From assembly GCF_017305435.1 (NCBI RefSeq), contig NZ_JAFKIP010000007.1:124001-188000 (forward strand): a stretch of DNA of 64,000 bases. The letters are read 5' to 3'. This DNA comes from Microbacterium sp. GTDB lineage: Bacteria; Actinomycetota; Actinomycetes; Actinomycetales; Microbacteriaceae. Made by a program: the position numbers and the translations under genes. Positions 9,062 through 17,980 of the stretch are shown here, one piece after another (the first letter of the stretch is position 1; each line of letters starts with the position of its first letter). The notes below the pieces were generated by a model that saw only the letters and a list, made by a program, of their open reading frames with translations, was not told the DNA's origin and searched no databases.

Positions 9062-10654
9062 ATGACTGCCTACACCGACGCCATCCAGGCGATCACGGCC
9101 CTGAAGGAACAGAACGGCTCGGCTTGGGACGCCGTCAACCCCGAGTACGTCGCCCGCATGCGCCTGCAGAACCGATTCCAGACGGGGCTCGAGATCGCCC
9201 AGTACACCGCCGACATCATGCGGCGCGACATGGCCGAGTACGACGCCGACTCGTCGGTCTACACGCAGTCGCTCGGTGTCTGGCACGGGTTCATCGGGCA
9301 GCAGAAGCTCATCTCGATCAAGAAGCACCTGAAGTCGACGAACAAGCGCTACCTGTACCTCTCCGGATGGATGGTCGCGGCCCTGCGCAGCGAGTTCGGT
9401 CCGCTCCCCGACCAGTCGATGCACGAGAAGACGGCGGTCCCGGCGCTCATCGCGGAGCTCTACACGTTCCTACGTCAGGCCGACACCCGCGAGCTCGATC
9501 TGCTGTTCTCGAAGCTCGACGATGCGCGCGCCGCCGGCGACGAGACCGCGGTCGAGTTCATCCAGTCGCAGATCGACAACCACGAGACGCACGTCGTTCC
9601 GATCATCGCCGACATCGACGCCGGCTTCGGCAACCCCGAGGCGACCTACCTCCTCGCCAAGAAGATGATCGAGGCGGGCGCGTGCGCCATCCAGATCGAG
9701 AACCAGGTGTCGGACGAGAAGCAGTGCGGCCACCAGGACGGCAAGGTCACGGTCCCCCACGAGGACTTCCTCGCGAAGATCAACGCGGTCCGGTACGCGT
9801 TCCTCGAGCTCGGCATCGACAACGGGGTGATCGTCGCCCGCACCGACTCGCTGGGAGCCGGCCTCACGCAGAAGATCGCCGTCTCGCAGACGCCGGGCGA
9901 CCTGGGCGACCAGTACAACGCGTTCCTCGACGTCGAGGAGATCGACGCCGCGGACCTGAGCGACGGCGACGTCGTGATCCGCCGCGAGGGGAAGCTGCTG
10001 CGCCCCAAGCGCCTGGCATCCAACCTCTACCAGTTCCGCTCCGGCACGGGTGAGGCCCGCTGCGTGCTCGACTGCATCACGTCGCTGCAGAACGGTGCGG
10101 ACCTCCTCTGGATCGAGACCGAGAAACCGCACGTGGCGCAGATCGCGGGGATGGTCGACGAGATCCGCAAGGTGATCCCGAATGCGAAGCTCGTCTACAA
10201 CAACAGCCCGTCGTTCAACTGGACGCTGAACTTCCGTCAGCAGGCCTACGACGCACTCGTCGAGCAGGGCGCGGATGTGTCGTCCTACGAGCGCAGCGAA
10301 CTCATGAACGTGTCGTACGACGACACCGAGCTCGCCCGCATCGCCGACGAGATGATCCGCTCGTTCCAGAAGGACGGCTCGGCTCGCGCGGGCATCTTCC
10401 ACCACCTCATCACGCTGCCGACCTACCACACGGCGGCGCTGTCGACGGATGACCTCGCGAAGGGCTACTTCGGCGATGAGGGCATGCTGGCCTACGTCAA
10501 GGGCGTGCAGCGTCGCGAGATCCGCGAGGGCATCGCGACGGTCAAGCACCAGAACATGGCCGGCAGCGACATCGGCGACAACCACAAGGAGTACTTCGCC
10601 GGCGACGCGGCCCTGAAGGCCGGCGGCGCGCACAACACGATGAACCAGTTCTGA
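9062..10654 (+). CDS. aceA: Isocitrate lyase
   Basis: This 530-residue enzyme cleaves isocitrate to glyoxylate and succinate, the first step of the glyoxylate shunt for growth on acetate or fatty acids. VPIIADIDAGFGNPEATYLL and the catalytic region EKQCGHQDGK (Cys222) are present. QCGH instead of KKCGH and the longer length place it with the about 530-residue subgroup known from Pseudomonas, rather than the about 430-residue enzyme of mycobacteria. ATG 9062 follows GGAGG. No malate synthase gene is next to it; a rho-independent terminator follows directly. Confidence 0.96.
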   Translation: MTAYTDAIQAITALKEQNGSAWDAVNPEYVARMRLQNRFQTGLEIAQYTADIMRRDMAEYDADSSVYTQSLGVWHGFIGQQKLISIKKHLKSTNKRYLYLSGWMVAALRSEFGPLPDQSMHEKTAVPALIAELYTFLRQADTRELDLLFSKLDDARAAGDETAVEFIQSQIDNHETHVVPIIADIDAGFGNPEATYLLAKKMIEAGACAIQIENQVSDEKQCGHQDGKVTVPHEDFLAKINAVRYAFLELGIDNGVIVARTDSLGAGLTQKIAVSQTPGDLGDQYNAFLDVEEIDAADLSDGDVVIRREGKLLRPKRLASNLYQFRSGTGEARCVLDCITSLQNGADLLWIETEKPHVAQIAGMVDEIRKVIPNAKLVYNNSPSFNWTLNFRQQAYDALVEQGADVSSYERSELMNVSYDDTELARIADEMIRSFQKDGSARAGIFHHLITLPTYHTAALSTDDLAKGYFGDEGMLAYVKGVQRREIREGIATVKHQNMAGSDIGDNHKEYFAGDAALKAGGAHNTMNQF

Positions 10655-10672
10655 CGATCGCGTCGAACGCTC

Positions 10673-10713
10673 GCACGGGCTCCTGCTGAGGCAGGGGCCC
10701 GTGCGGCGTTTTT
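10673..10713 (+). terminator. Rho-independent terminator of aceA
   Basis: A 14-base stem (10673-10686 with 10691-10704, one G-T pair) closes a TGAG loop and is followed by GGCGTTTTT. Confidence 0.9.
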
Positions 10714-10729
10714 CCTCCGGTTCATTTTG

Positions 10730-10746
10730 CGATATATTGCATATCG
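10730..10746 (+). promoter_or_regulatory. Operator overlapping the -10 of the GntR-acdS promoter
   Basis: CGATAT at 10730-10735 and ATATCG at 10741-10746 form a perfect inverted repeat with a 5-base spacer. The likely -10 TATATT (10733-10738) lies inside it and the GTG start of the regulator overlaps its last base. This fits autorepression by the GntR protein encoded next. Confidence 0.6.
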
Positions 10747-11440
10747 TGCCCCTCGCGTCCACGCCCCTCCCCCGCAACCTCCTGCGTGAGGACGTGCACG
10801 CACGGCTGAAGAACGCCATCGTGGACGGGACCCTCGCTCCCGGCGAGCAGCTGCGCGATGGCGAGCTCGCCGCACGCCTCGGCGTCAGCCGCACACCGGT
10901 GCGCGAGGCCCTCCTCGAACTCGCGCGCGCGGGTCTCGTCCGCGCGACCCCGGGGCGGTCCACCGTCGTCGCACCGATCGAACCCGCCGCCGTTCGCGAC
11001 GCGCAGGCAGTCGTGGCGGCGATGCACGCCCTGGCCGTCCGGGCGGCGGTGCCGCACCTCACGGCATCCGACCTCGACGAGATGCGCGCCGCGAACGCGG
11101 AGTTCGCCGCCGCGCAGACGCGCGGAGACCTCGACGCAGCGATGGATGCCGATGCCCGATTCCACGCCGTCCCGGTCGCCCGATCGGGCAACGGCGCGGC
11201 GGCGGCGGTCCTCGCCCAGTACGAGCCGGTCCTGCAGCGCGCCGAGCGCCTGCGCTTCGCCTCCCACGAAGGCGCCCTGTCCGCGGAGCGGCACGCGCGC
11301 CTGATCGAGCTGTGCACCGCCCGTGACATCGACGCCGCGGCGACACTCGCCGCAGAGATCTGGCAGACCCTCCCGGCGCCCGATCTCGCCTCGCCTCACC
11401 ATCCACACCCGCATCGCCCGCCGAACAGGACACCCCATGA
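10746..11440 (+). CDS. GntR family regulator (FCD type) with frame problem at its 3' end
   Basis: The N-terminal part is a winged helix typical of GntR proteins: [20 protein letters not shown], then [21 protein letters not shown] helical FCD-type effector domain follows to about residue 220 (EIWQTLPAP). In this frame there is no stop until 12510, so the frame runs through the whole acdS gene. A shift of -1 near 11390-11430 would instead give a short tail and a TGA at 11438-11440 overlapping the acdS ATG, the normal arrangement. Either the sequence lacks one base or the regulator really has an unusual end. The end coordinate given assumes the shift. The likely role is control of ACC deaminase. 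Confidence 0.75.
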
Positions 11441-12468
11441 AGCTGCACGAGTTCGCCCGCTACCCGCTGACGTTCGGCCCGAGCCCCCTCCAGCGGCTCG
11501 ACCGCCTCTCCGACCACCTGGGCGGAGCGCGCATCTGGGCCAAGCGCGAAGACGTCAACAGCGGCCTCGCCTTCGGCGGCAACAAGGTGCGCAAGCTCGA
11601 GTACATCGTCCCCGATGTGCTCGCGTCGGGGGCCGACACGATCGTCTCGATCGGCGGCTACCAGTCGAACCACACGCGTCAGGTCGCCGCCGTCGCGGCG
11701 CACCTCGGACTCAAAGCGCGCCTCGTGCAGGAGAAATGGGTGCCGTGGGACGACCCCACCAACGACCAGGTCGGCAACATCCTCCTCTCCCGCATGATGG
11801 GCGCCGACTCGCGCCTCGACGACGCCGGCTTCGACATCGGCATCCGCGATTCGTGGAAACAGGCGCTCGAGGAGGTCGAAGCGGGCGGCGGAACCCCCTA
11901 CCCGATCCCGGCCGGGGCGAGCGAACACCCCCTCGGCGGTCTGGGCTTCGCGAACTGGGCCTTCGAAGTGGCGGAGCAGGAGAAGCAGCACGGAGTCTTC
12001 TTCGACACGATCGTCGTCTGCACGGTGACCGGTTCGACGCACGCGGGCATGATCGCCGGCTTCGCGGCGCTGGAGGAGCTCACCGGGGTGAAGCGACGCG
12101 TCCTCGGCATCGACGCATCGGCGACGCTCGAGAAGACCCGCGACCAGGTCGCGCGCATCGCGCGGCACACGGCGGACCTGATCGAGCTCGGCCGGGAGCT
12201 CCGGGACGACGAGATCCAGGTGCTCGAGGGCTGGGCGGGCGACCTCTATGGCATCCCTGTGGACTCGACGATGGAGGCGATGGCACTCGGCGCGCAGCTG
12301 GAGGCGATGATCACCGACCCGGTCTACGAAGGCAAGTCTCTCGCGGGGCTCATCGACCTCGTCCGATCCGGGGACATCCCGAAGGACTCCACCGTCCTCT
12401 ACGCGCACCTGGGCGGGCAGCCGGCGATCAACGCCTACCACTCGCTGTGGGATCCGTCGGCCTCCTGA
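11437..12468 (+). CDS. acdS: 1-aminocyclopropane-1-carboxylate (ACC) deaminase
   Basis: This 343-residue fold-type II PLP enzyme converts ACC, the plant ethylene precursor, to 2-oxobutyrate and ammonia. The PLP lysine is in [11 protein letters not shown] (Lys50). [21 protein letters not shown] and [14 protein letters not shown] match AcdS, and both the Glu of PVYEGKS and the Leu of YAHLGG, reported as separating true AcdS from D-cysteine desulfhydrase, are present. The close relative D-cysteine desulfhydrase remains an alternative. It directly follows the GntR gene and is probably in one transcript with it. The gene is common in plant-associated bacteria. Confidence 0.9.
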   Translation: MKLHEFARYPLTFGPSPLQRLDRLSDHLGGARIWAKREDVNSGLAFGGNKVRKLEYIVPDVLASGADTIVSIGGYQSNHTRQVAAVAAHLGLKARLVQEKWVPWDDPTNDQVGNILLSRMMGADSRLDDAGFDIGIRDSWKQALEEVEAGGGTPYPIPAGASEHPLGGLGFANWAFEVAEQEKQHGVFFDTIVVCTVTGSTHAGMIAGFAALEELTGVKRRVLGIDASATLEKTRDQVARIARHTADLIELGRELRDDEIQVLEGWAGDLYGIPVDSTMEAMALGAQLEAMITDPVYEGKSLAGLIDLVRSGDIPKDSTVLYAHLGGQPAINAYHSLWDPSAS

Positions 12469-12501
12469 GCGGACGGTCGCCGGCGATGGGGGCCAGGCCG
12501 C

Positions 12502-13653
12502 TCAGGCCGTGACGACCTGCGCGGTGCCGAGCGGGGCGTCGGGGCCCATCTCGGCGGCGAGGCGGTTCGCCTCTTCGATGAGCGTCGCGACGATGTCGGC
12601 CTCGGGAACCGTCTTGATGACCTCGCCCTTGACGAAGATCTGCCCCTTGCCGTTGCCCGAGGCCACGCCGAGGTCGGCCTCGCGCGCCTCGCCCGGTCCG
12701 TTGACGACACACCCCATCACGGCGACGCGGAGCGGCACGGTCATGTCCTTCAGACCCTCGGTGACGTCGTCCGCGAGGGTGTAGACGTCGACCTGGGCGC
12801 GCCCGCACGACGGGCACGAGACGATCTCGAGCTTGCGCTCGCGGAGGTTGAGCGACTGCAGGATCTGGTGGCCGACCTTGACCTCCTCGGCCGGCGGCGC
12901 CGACAGCGAGACGCGAATCGTGTCGCCGATACCCTCCGACAGCAGGATGCCAAACGCGGTCGCGCTCTTGATCGTGCCCTGGAAGGCGGGACCCGCCTCC
13001 GTGACGCCGAGGTGCAGCGGCCAGTCGCCGCGCTCGGCGAGGAGGCGGTACGCCTTGACCATGATGATGGGGTCGTTGTGCTTGACCGAGATCTTGAAGT
13101 CGTGGAAGTCGTGCTCCTCGAAGAGGGACGCCTCCCACACGGCGCTCTCGACGAGCGCTTCGGGGGTGGCCTTGCCGTACTTCTCGAGAAGGCGCTTGTC
13201 GAGCGAGCCGGCGTTGACGCCGATGCGGAGGGACACCCCGGCCTCCTTCGCCGCCTTCGCGATGGCGCCGACGTTGCCGTCGAACTCGCGGATGTTGCCC
13301 GGGTTCACGCGCACCGCGCCGCAGCCGGCGTCGATCGCCTGATAGATGTACTTCGGCTGGAAGTGGATGTCGGCGATGACCGGGATCTGGCTCTTCTTCG
13401 CGATGATGTGCAGCACGTCGGCGTCTTCGGGGCGCGGGACGGCGACGCGGACGATCTCGCAGCCCGAGGCGGTGAGCTCCGCGATCTGCTGCAGCGTCGC
13501 GTTGATGTTGTGCGTCGGGGTGGTCGTCATCGACTGGACGCTCACGGGCGAGTCGCTGCCGACGCCGACCGATCCGACCTTGATCTGACGGGTCCGGCGG
13601 CGGGGGGCGAGGACTTCCGGCACGCGGGGCATCCCGAGGTTCACTGCTGGCAC
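12502..13653 (-). CDS. ispG: 4-hydroxy-3-methylbut-2-enyl diphosphate synthase (GcpE)
   Basis: The 383-residue protein is a [4Fe-4S] enzyme of the MEP isoprenoid pathway, turning MEcPP into HMBPP. It starts [20 protein letters not shown] and contains the TIM-barrel sequence [19 protein letters not shown] and the cluster ligands [11 protein letters not shown] and [11 protein letters not shown]. Another MEP gene, dxr, lies 10 kb away on the same strand; together with the rseP-type gene these form a series that is contiguous in many actinobacteria. Confidence 0.97.
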   Translation of the reverse strand: MPAVNLGMPRVPEVLAPRRRTRQIKVGSVGVGSDSPVSVQSMTTTPTHNINATLQQIAELTASGCEIVRVAVPRPEDADVLHIIAKKSQIPVIADIHFQPKYIYQAIDAGCGAVRVNPGNIREFDGNVGAIAKAAKEAGVSLRIGVNAGSLDKRLLEKYGKATPEALVESAVWEASLFEEHDFHDFKISVKHNDPIIMVKAYRLLAERGDWPLHLGVTEAGPAFQGTIKSATAFGILLSEGIGDTIRVSLSAPPAEEVKVGHQILQSLNLRERKLEIVSCPSCGRAQVDVYTLADDVTEGLKDMTVPLRVAVMGCVVNGPGEAREADLGVASGNGKGQIFVKGEVIKTVPEADIVATLIEEANRLAAEMGPDAPLGTAQVVTA

Positions 13654-13725
13654 GACATCAGCCTACGCCGCACGGCGGGGCGAAGGCTGAGGATGCCACG
13701 AGCCCGCCCTGCCCGCGACGTCTGC

Positions 13726-13773
13726 TAACGTGACCTCATGTTCGCGAGCACCTCCTGGTGGCCCACCCGCTGA
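13726..13773 (+). CDS. trpL: trp leader peptide (TrpL), 11 codons, leaderless
   Basis: A short frame from ATG 13738 encodes MFASTSWWPTR and then stops. Two adjacent Trp codons make it a sensor of charged tRNA-Trp. The -10-like TAACGT (13726-13731) lies 6 bases before the ATG, so translation would begin at the 5' end of the transcript. The feature span includes this -10; the coding part is 13738-13773. It is followed by mutually exclusive hairpins and the anthranilate synthase gene. Confidence 0.85.
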
Positions 13774-13838
13774 GGCGGTGTGCTCGCAACGCTTGACACA
13801 GACCGCCCCGCACTCCACCGGGCGGTCTTCTCGTTTTC
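13744..13838 (+). promoter_or_regulatory. Transcription attenuator of the anthranilate synthase gene
   Basis: Three pairings are visible. GCGAGCA (13744-13750) with TGCTCGC (13781-13787) forms the pause hairpin over the leader peptide. GGCGGT (13774-13779) with ACCGCC (13802-13807) forms an antiterminator. GACCGCCC (13801-13808) with GGGCGGTC (13820-13827), followed by TTCTCGTTTT, forms the terminator. Stalling at the Trp codons would free the antiterminator; rapid translation would favour termination. Confidence 0.85.
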
Positions 13839-13877
13839 GCGATGAGGCAGCCCGCCTGAACGACAGAAAGGCCCGGC

Positions 13878-15815
13878 ATGCCCGACGCCATCGCTGACGC
13901 GATCTCCTCCGGACGCCCCTTCGCCCTGCTCGCCCGCGACGGCGAGACCGTCGAGATCCTGACGGGAGACGTCGTCGATGTCGCCCTCCTCGCCGACATC
14001 CCGCTGCACGGCGTGGACGGTGCTCCGCGCGAAGTCCTCGCCCTCGTGCCGTACCGCCAGATCGTCGAGCGCGGCTTCGTCTGCCACGACGACGGCGCTC
14101 CGCTGCGCTGCCTCGTCGTCGACGAGCACACGGCGATCCCTGTCGCCGCCGCGCTGGCCGCCCTCCCGACCACGCCGATCCCGCTCACGGATGCCGGATT
14201 CGACATCTCCGACGCGGAATACGCCGACATCGTGCGCACCGTCATCACCGACGAGATCGGGCGCGGCGAAGGCGCGAACTTCGTGATCCGGCGCGACTAC
14301 ACGGCATCCGTCGACACGGATGCGCTGACGGCGGGGCTCACGTGGTTCCGTGCCCTGCTCGAGCACGAGCGCGGCGCCTACTGGACGTTCCTCGTCTCGA
14401 CGCCCGGTCACCTCGCCGTCGGTGCGAGCCCCGAGGCGCACGTCAGCGCCGTCCACTCCGACAGCGGAGCCGGGGTGGTCACGATGAACCCCATCTCGGG
14501 AACCTTCCGCCACCCCGCCGGCGGGGCGACGAGCGAGACGTTGACCGAGTTCCTCTCCTCGACGAAGGAGACCGAGGAACTCTTCATGGTCGTCGATGAG
14601 GAGCTCAAGATGATGAGCGCCGTCTGCAGCGACGGCGGCCGCATCACGGGGCCGCACCTCAAGGAGATGTCGCGCCTCACCCACACGGAGTACATGCTGC
14701 GCGGGCACAGCGCGATGGACCCCCGCGACATCCTGCGCGAGACGATGTTCGCGCCCACGGTCACCGGATCGCCGATGCAGAACGCCTGCACGGTCATCCA
14801 GCGCCACGAGAAGACGCCCCGCGGCTACTACTCGGGTGTGGCGGCGCTGTTCACCCCGTCGTCCGACCCGGCGCCCCGGAACGGCGCGGGCACGCACGAC
14901 CTCGATGCGCCGATCCTCATCCGGACGGCGTACCTCGTCGACGGTCGCCTGCGCGTTCCCGTCGGCGCGACGCTCGTGCGCCACTCCGACCCGGACGGCG
15001 AAGTGAGCGAGACCCACGGCAAAGCGGCCGGCGTGCTCGGCGCGATCGGCGCGATCCCGCGCGACGAGGCCGCCGAACGCGCGGTCCTCGACGAGGATGC
15101 GCCCACGGTTCCGAAGGCGTCCCTCGCCGACGATCCCGCGGTCGCGACGCTGCTCGCCGCGCGCAACGAGCGCCTCGCCTCGTTCTGGCTGAACCCGCAA
15201 GACGGTGCCGAGGCGCCGACGGGACCGGGCGCGGGACGCACTGCCCTCGTCGTGGATGCCGAGGACCGCTTCACGACGATGCTCGCCCACCAGCTGCGGC
15301 ACCTCGGCTTCGCCGTCGAGATCGCCCCGTGGAGCGAGGTGACGGATGCCGCCGTCGCTGCGGCCGACGTCGTCGTCGCCGGTCCCGGCCCCGGCGACCC
15401 GCGCGACGGCGCGAGCCCGCGCATCGCGCGCATGCGCGACGTGGTCGGCCGCCGACTGTCATCCGGCCGGCCGCTCCTCGCCGTGTGCCTCAGTCACCAG
15501 ATCCTCGCCGACGCCCTCGGCATCGAGCTCGCGCCTCTCGCGTCGCCGCACCAGGGGCTGCAGAAGAGCGTCGACGTGTTCGGGTCTCCCGCGTCGATAG
15601 GCTTCTACAACACGTTCACGGCACGCGTGACCCCGGGCACGACATGGCTCGGCGCGACCGAGATCGCCGCCGACGCGGCATCCGGCGACGTCTATGCGAT
15701 GCGCGGACCGGGCTACGCCTCCGTGCAGGGCCACCTCGAGTCGATCCTCTCCCGCGACGGCCTGGAGACGCTCGAGCGGCTCATCGTGCACGCGCTCACC
15801 CCGGTCGGAGCCTGA
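13878..15815 (+). CDS. Fused anthranilate synthase, component I plus glutamine amidotransferase (TrpE-TrpG)
   Basis: The 645-residue protein combines a chorismate-binding domain (residues about 100-430, with MNPISGTFRHPAGG, FSSTKETEELFMVVDEELKM and LRETMFAPTVTGSPMQNAC) and a C-terminal class I amidotransferase (about 455-640, nucleophile Cys in LLAVCLSHQILADALG and His in VQGHLESIL). It makes anthranilate from chorismate and glutamine. Such fusions occur both in tryptophan synthesis and in secondary pathways (PhzE-like). The upstream Trp attenuator argues for tryptophan synthesis. ATG 13878 follows AGAAAGG. No other trp genes are adjacent. Confidence 0.92.
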   Translation: MPDAIADAISSGRPFALLARDGETVEILTGDVVDVALLADIPLHGVDGAPREVLALVPYRQIVERGFVCHDDGAPLRCLVVDEHTAIPVAAALAALPTTPIPLTDAGFDISDAEYADIVRTVITDEIGRGEGANFVIRRDYTASVDTDALTAGLTWFRALLEHERGAYWTFLVSTPGHLAVGASPEAHVSAVHSDSGAGVVTMNPISGTFRHPAGGATSETLTEFLSSTKETEELFMVVDEELKMMSAVCSDGGRITGPHLKEMSRLTHTEYMLRGHSAMDPRDILRETMFAPTVTGSPMQNACTVIQRHEKTPRGYYSGVAALFTPSSDPAPRNGAGTHDLDAPILIRTAYLVDGRLRVPVGATLVRHSDPDGEVSETHGKAAGVLGAIGAIPRDEAAERAVLDEDAPTVPKASLADDPAVATLLAARNERLASFWLNPQDGAEAPTGPGAGRTALVVDAEDRFTTMLAHQLRHLGFAVEIAPWSEVTDAAVAAADVVVAGPGPGDPRDGASPRIARMRDVVGRRLSSGRPLLAVCLSHQILADALGIELAPLASPHQGLQKSVDVFGSPASIGFYNTFTARVTPGTTWLGATEIAADAASGDVYAMRGPGYASVQGHLESILSRDGLETLERLIVHALTPVGA

Positions 15816-15837
15816 GGGGGCCCGACGGGGACGCGGC

Positions 15838-17133
15838 TCACCCCAGCAGCTGGACCGGATTGACGATGTCGGCGAGGATCAGCACGCCGCCCATGACGGC
15901 GAGCGCGATCACGACGACGAACGTCACAGGCACGAGCCTCGTCGCATCGACGGGGCGCGGGCTCGGGCGGCGGAACAGCTTCGCCCACGCCCGCTTGAGC
16001 GCGTCCCACAGCGCGACCACGACGTGGCCGCCGTCGAGCGGCAGGAGCGGGATCAGGTTGAAGACGAAGAGGGCGATGTTGAGCGCGCCGAGGATCGTGA
16101 GGAGGCTCGCCACGCGGTTCAGAATCGGCGCGTCGGTCGCCGCGACCTCTCCCGCGAGCCGCCCCGCGCCGACGACGGAGAGCGGACTGTTCGGGTCGCG
16201 ACTCTGACCCGTGACGAGGTCGACGGCGGTGTCCCAGACCCGCACCGGGAGCTGCCAGATGATCCCGAACACCTGGCCCGTCTGAGCGAGCGCGGCCTGC
16301 GGGCCGTCCCAGATCGGCTGGCGGACGTACTCGACCGTCGCGGTCATGCCGACGAACCCGACCTCGGCCGTCGTGACCGCGCCGCCCTCGCCCTGCACCT
16401 GGCGCTCGGCGAGCATCGGCGTGACCTGGAGCGACTGGCGCTGTCCGTCCCGCTCGACGACGATCGGCAGGGCGCGGCCCGGGGATGCCTGGATGATGGC
16501 GGATGCCTCGGCGAACGTGGAAACGGCGGTGCCGTCGACCGACACGATCTCGTCCCCCGGGAGGAGCCCCGCGGCCGCTGCCGGAGACGCCGGATCCGAG
16601 CTCGTGCACGTGGTCTGTGTCGACCCGGCGGGGAGCACGCATTCGTTGACGGACGCGATGGTCGTCGTGGCGGTCTGCAGTCCGATCCCGCTGAACACGA
16701 TCGCGAACAGCACGATCGCAAGGACGAAGTTCATGAACGGACCGCCGAGCATGATGATGATGCGCTTGTACACCGGCAGGGCGTAGAAGGTGCCGTCCGC
16801 GCTGCCGCCGAGGGTCTCGTCGTTCGCGGTGCGCGCGTCCTGCACCATCGCGGAGAAGAACCTGCCGGGCGCACGTCCGGGCTCCTCCGCGGGCGACGGC
16901 GGGTACATGCCCGCCATGGAGATGTAGCCGCCGAGGGGGAGCGCTTTGACGCCGTACTCGGTCTCGCCGATCCGCCGCGACCACAGCGTCGGCCCGAACC
17001 CGATCATGTACCTGCCGACGCGCACGCCGAAGCGCTTCGCGGGGACGAGGTGCCCGATCTCGTGCAGGCCGATCGAGACCGCGAGGCCGACGACCAGCAG
17101 CAGCACGCCGACGATGAAAGCGATGACGGTCAC
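15838..17133 (-). CDS. rseP: RseP-type M50 site-2 metalloprotease
   Basis: The 431-residue membrane protease starts at a GTG (17133) and has a first membrane segment that carries the zinc motif HEIGH (residues 24-28). A PDZ domain follows (residues about 170-250, AAAAGLLPGDEIVSVDGTAV), and the C-terminal membrane segments contain NLIPLLPLDGGH, the second zinc-binding motif. Relatives cleave anti-sigma factors or remnant signal peptides inside the membrane. The gene lies between dxr and ispG on the same strand as in many actinobacteria, though here separated from both by inserted plus-strand genes. Confidence 0.93.
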   Translation of the reverse strand: MTVIAFIVGVLLLVVGLAVSIGLHEIGHLVPAKRFGVRVGRYMIGFGPTLWSRRIGETEYGVKALPLGGYISMAGMYPPSPAEEPGRAPGRFFSAMVQDARTANDETLGGSADGTFYALPVYKRIIIMLGGPFMNFVLAIVLFAIVFSGIGLQTATTTIASVNECVLPAGSTQTTCTSSDPASPAAAAGLLPGDEIVSVDGTAVSTFAEASAIIQASPGRALPIVVERDGQRQSLQVTPMLAERQVQGEGGAVTTAEVGFVGMTATVEYVRQPIWDGPQAALAQTGQVFGIIWQLPVRVWDTAVDLVTGQSRDPNSPLSVVGAGRLAGEVAATDAPILNRVASLLTILGALNIALFVFNLIPLLPLDGGHVVVALWDALKRAWAKLFRRPSPRPVDATRLVPVTFVVVIALAVMGGVLILADIVNPVQLLG

Positions 17134-17184
17134 AGCAGGCGACGATACCGCGGGCCGCTTTGCGTTTGCCGTTAGGCTCCTCGT

Positions 17185-17790
17185 GTGGCACACGGCGAAT
17201 CCGGGAGAGCACTGCGCGCGCTGCGCGGGTGCGCAGCCGCCGCGATCGCCGTCCTCATCGCCTCGACCGCGCACACCCTCTCCGGCGGTGAGGCACCTCC
17301 GTTCTGGCTCGCCCTCGCGGTGACGATCCTCGCGGCGCCCGTCTGCGTCGCCCTGATCGGGCCCCGCCCGGGTCGCGCACGCGGTCTTCCCCGCCTGGGC
17401 GCCGCCGTCGTCGCGGCGCAGCTCGCGCTCCACGGCGCCTTCGCCGCGGTCGGCGACGGTGCCCCGTCACTCGCGTCGGCGGGGCACCACCACGCGATCG
17501 ACCTCGGCGCGCTCGTCGCGGGCGGTCAGTCCGTCGCAGCCGGCATGACGCTCGGCCACGCCCTCGCCGCCGTCCTCACCTTCGTCGTCCTCGCGTGGGG
17601 CGAGCGGCTCGTAGCGATCGTCGCCCGCGGCATCCGGCAGCTGCTGCGCCGCACCCTGCCGGCGCTCCGCCCGCACCGGGCCGTGATCACATCGACCGGC
17701 CATGTCGCCCCGCATCTGACCTCCCGACTCGTGCACTGCGCGAGCCGCCGTGGGCCCCCGCAGCGGCTCGCGCTCGCTCTCACCGCCTGA
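17185..17790 (+). CDS. Histidine-containing membrane protein of unknown function next to ycnI
   Basis: A 201-residue protein starting at GTG 17185, six bases after the -10-like TAGGCT at 17173-17178. It has about four hydrophobic segments (AIAVLIASTA, LALAVTILAAPVCVALIG, VVAAQLALHGAF, ALAAVLTFVVLAWG). An exposed GHHHAIDLG stretch lies between segments three and four. The layout resembles small actinobacterial membrane proteins found next to YcnI copper proteins, so a role in metal handling is possible. No family was recognised with certainty. Confidence 0.65.
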   Translation: MAHGESGRALRALRGCAAAAIAVLIASTAHTLSGGEAPPFWLALAVTILAAPVCVALIGPRPGRARGLPRLGAAVVAAQLALHGAFAAVGDGAPSLASAGHHHAIDLGALVAGGQSVAAGMTLGHALAAVLTFVVLAWGERLVAIVARGIRQLLRRTLPALRPHRAVITSTGHVAPHLTSRLVHCASRRGPPQRLALALTA

Positions 17791-17814
17791 CCGGGCTCTC
17801 CGGCGGCGGTGGCT

Positions 17815-17955
17815 TCATCGCGGCATCCCGCCGCCGCCGATCTTCGTCGCGGCATCCCGCCGCCATCGACCTTCGTCGCGGCATCCCGCCGTCATCGACC
17901 CTCGTCGCGGCATCCCGCCGTCATCGACCTTCGTCGCGGCGTCCCGCCGCTCCCT
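17815..17955 (+). repeat. Tandem 29-base repeat, nearly five copies
   Basis: A unit containing TCGTCGCGGCATCCCGCCG followed by a variable CATCGACCT is repeated with a 29-base period and a few substitutions. It lies in the gap between the membrane protein and ycnI. There are no unique spacers, so it is a minisatellite and not a CRISPR array. Confidence 0.85.
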
Positions 17956-17980
17956 GACGACCTTGCACAGAAAGACCCTC

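Noticed and set aside
13791-13796. TTGACA as a promoter -35 in the trp leader
   Set aside because: It lies inside the attenuator between the antiterminator arms, with no -10 at a suitable distance and the terminator directly after it.
17815-17955. CRISPR array
   Set aside because: The 29-base units follow each other directly with no unique spacers and there are no cas genes nearby.
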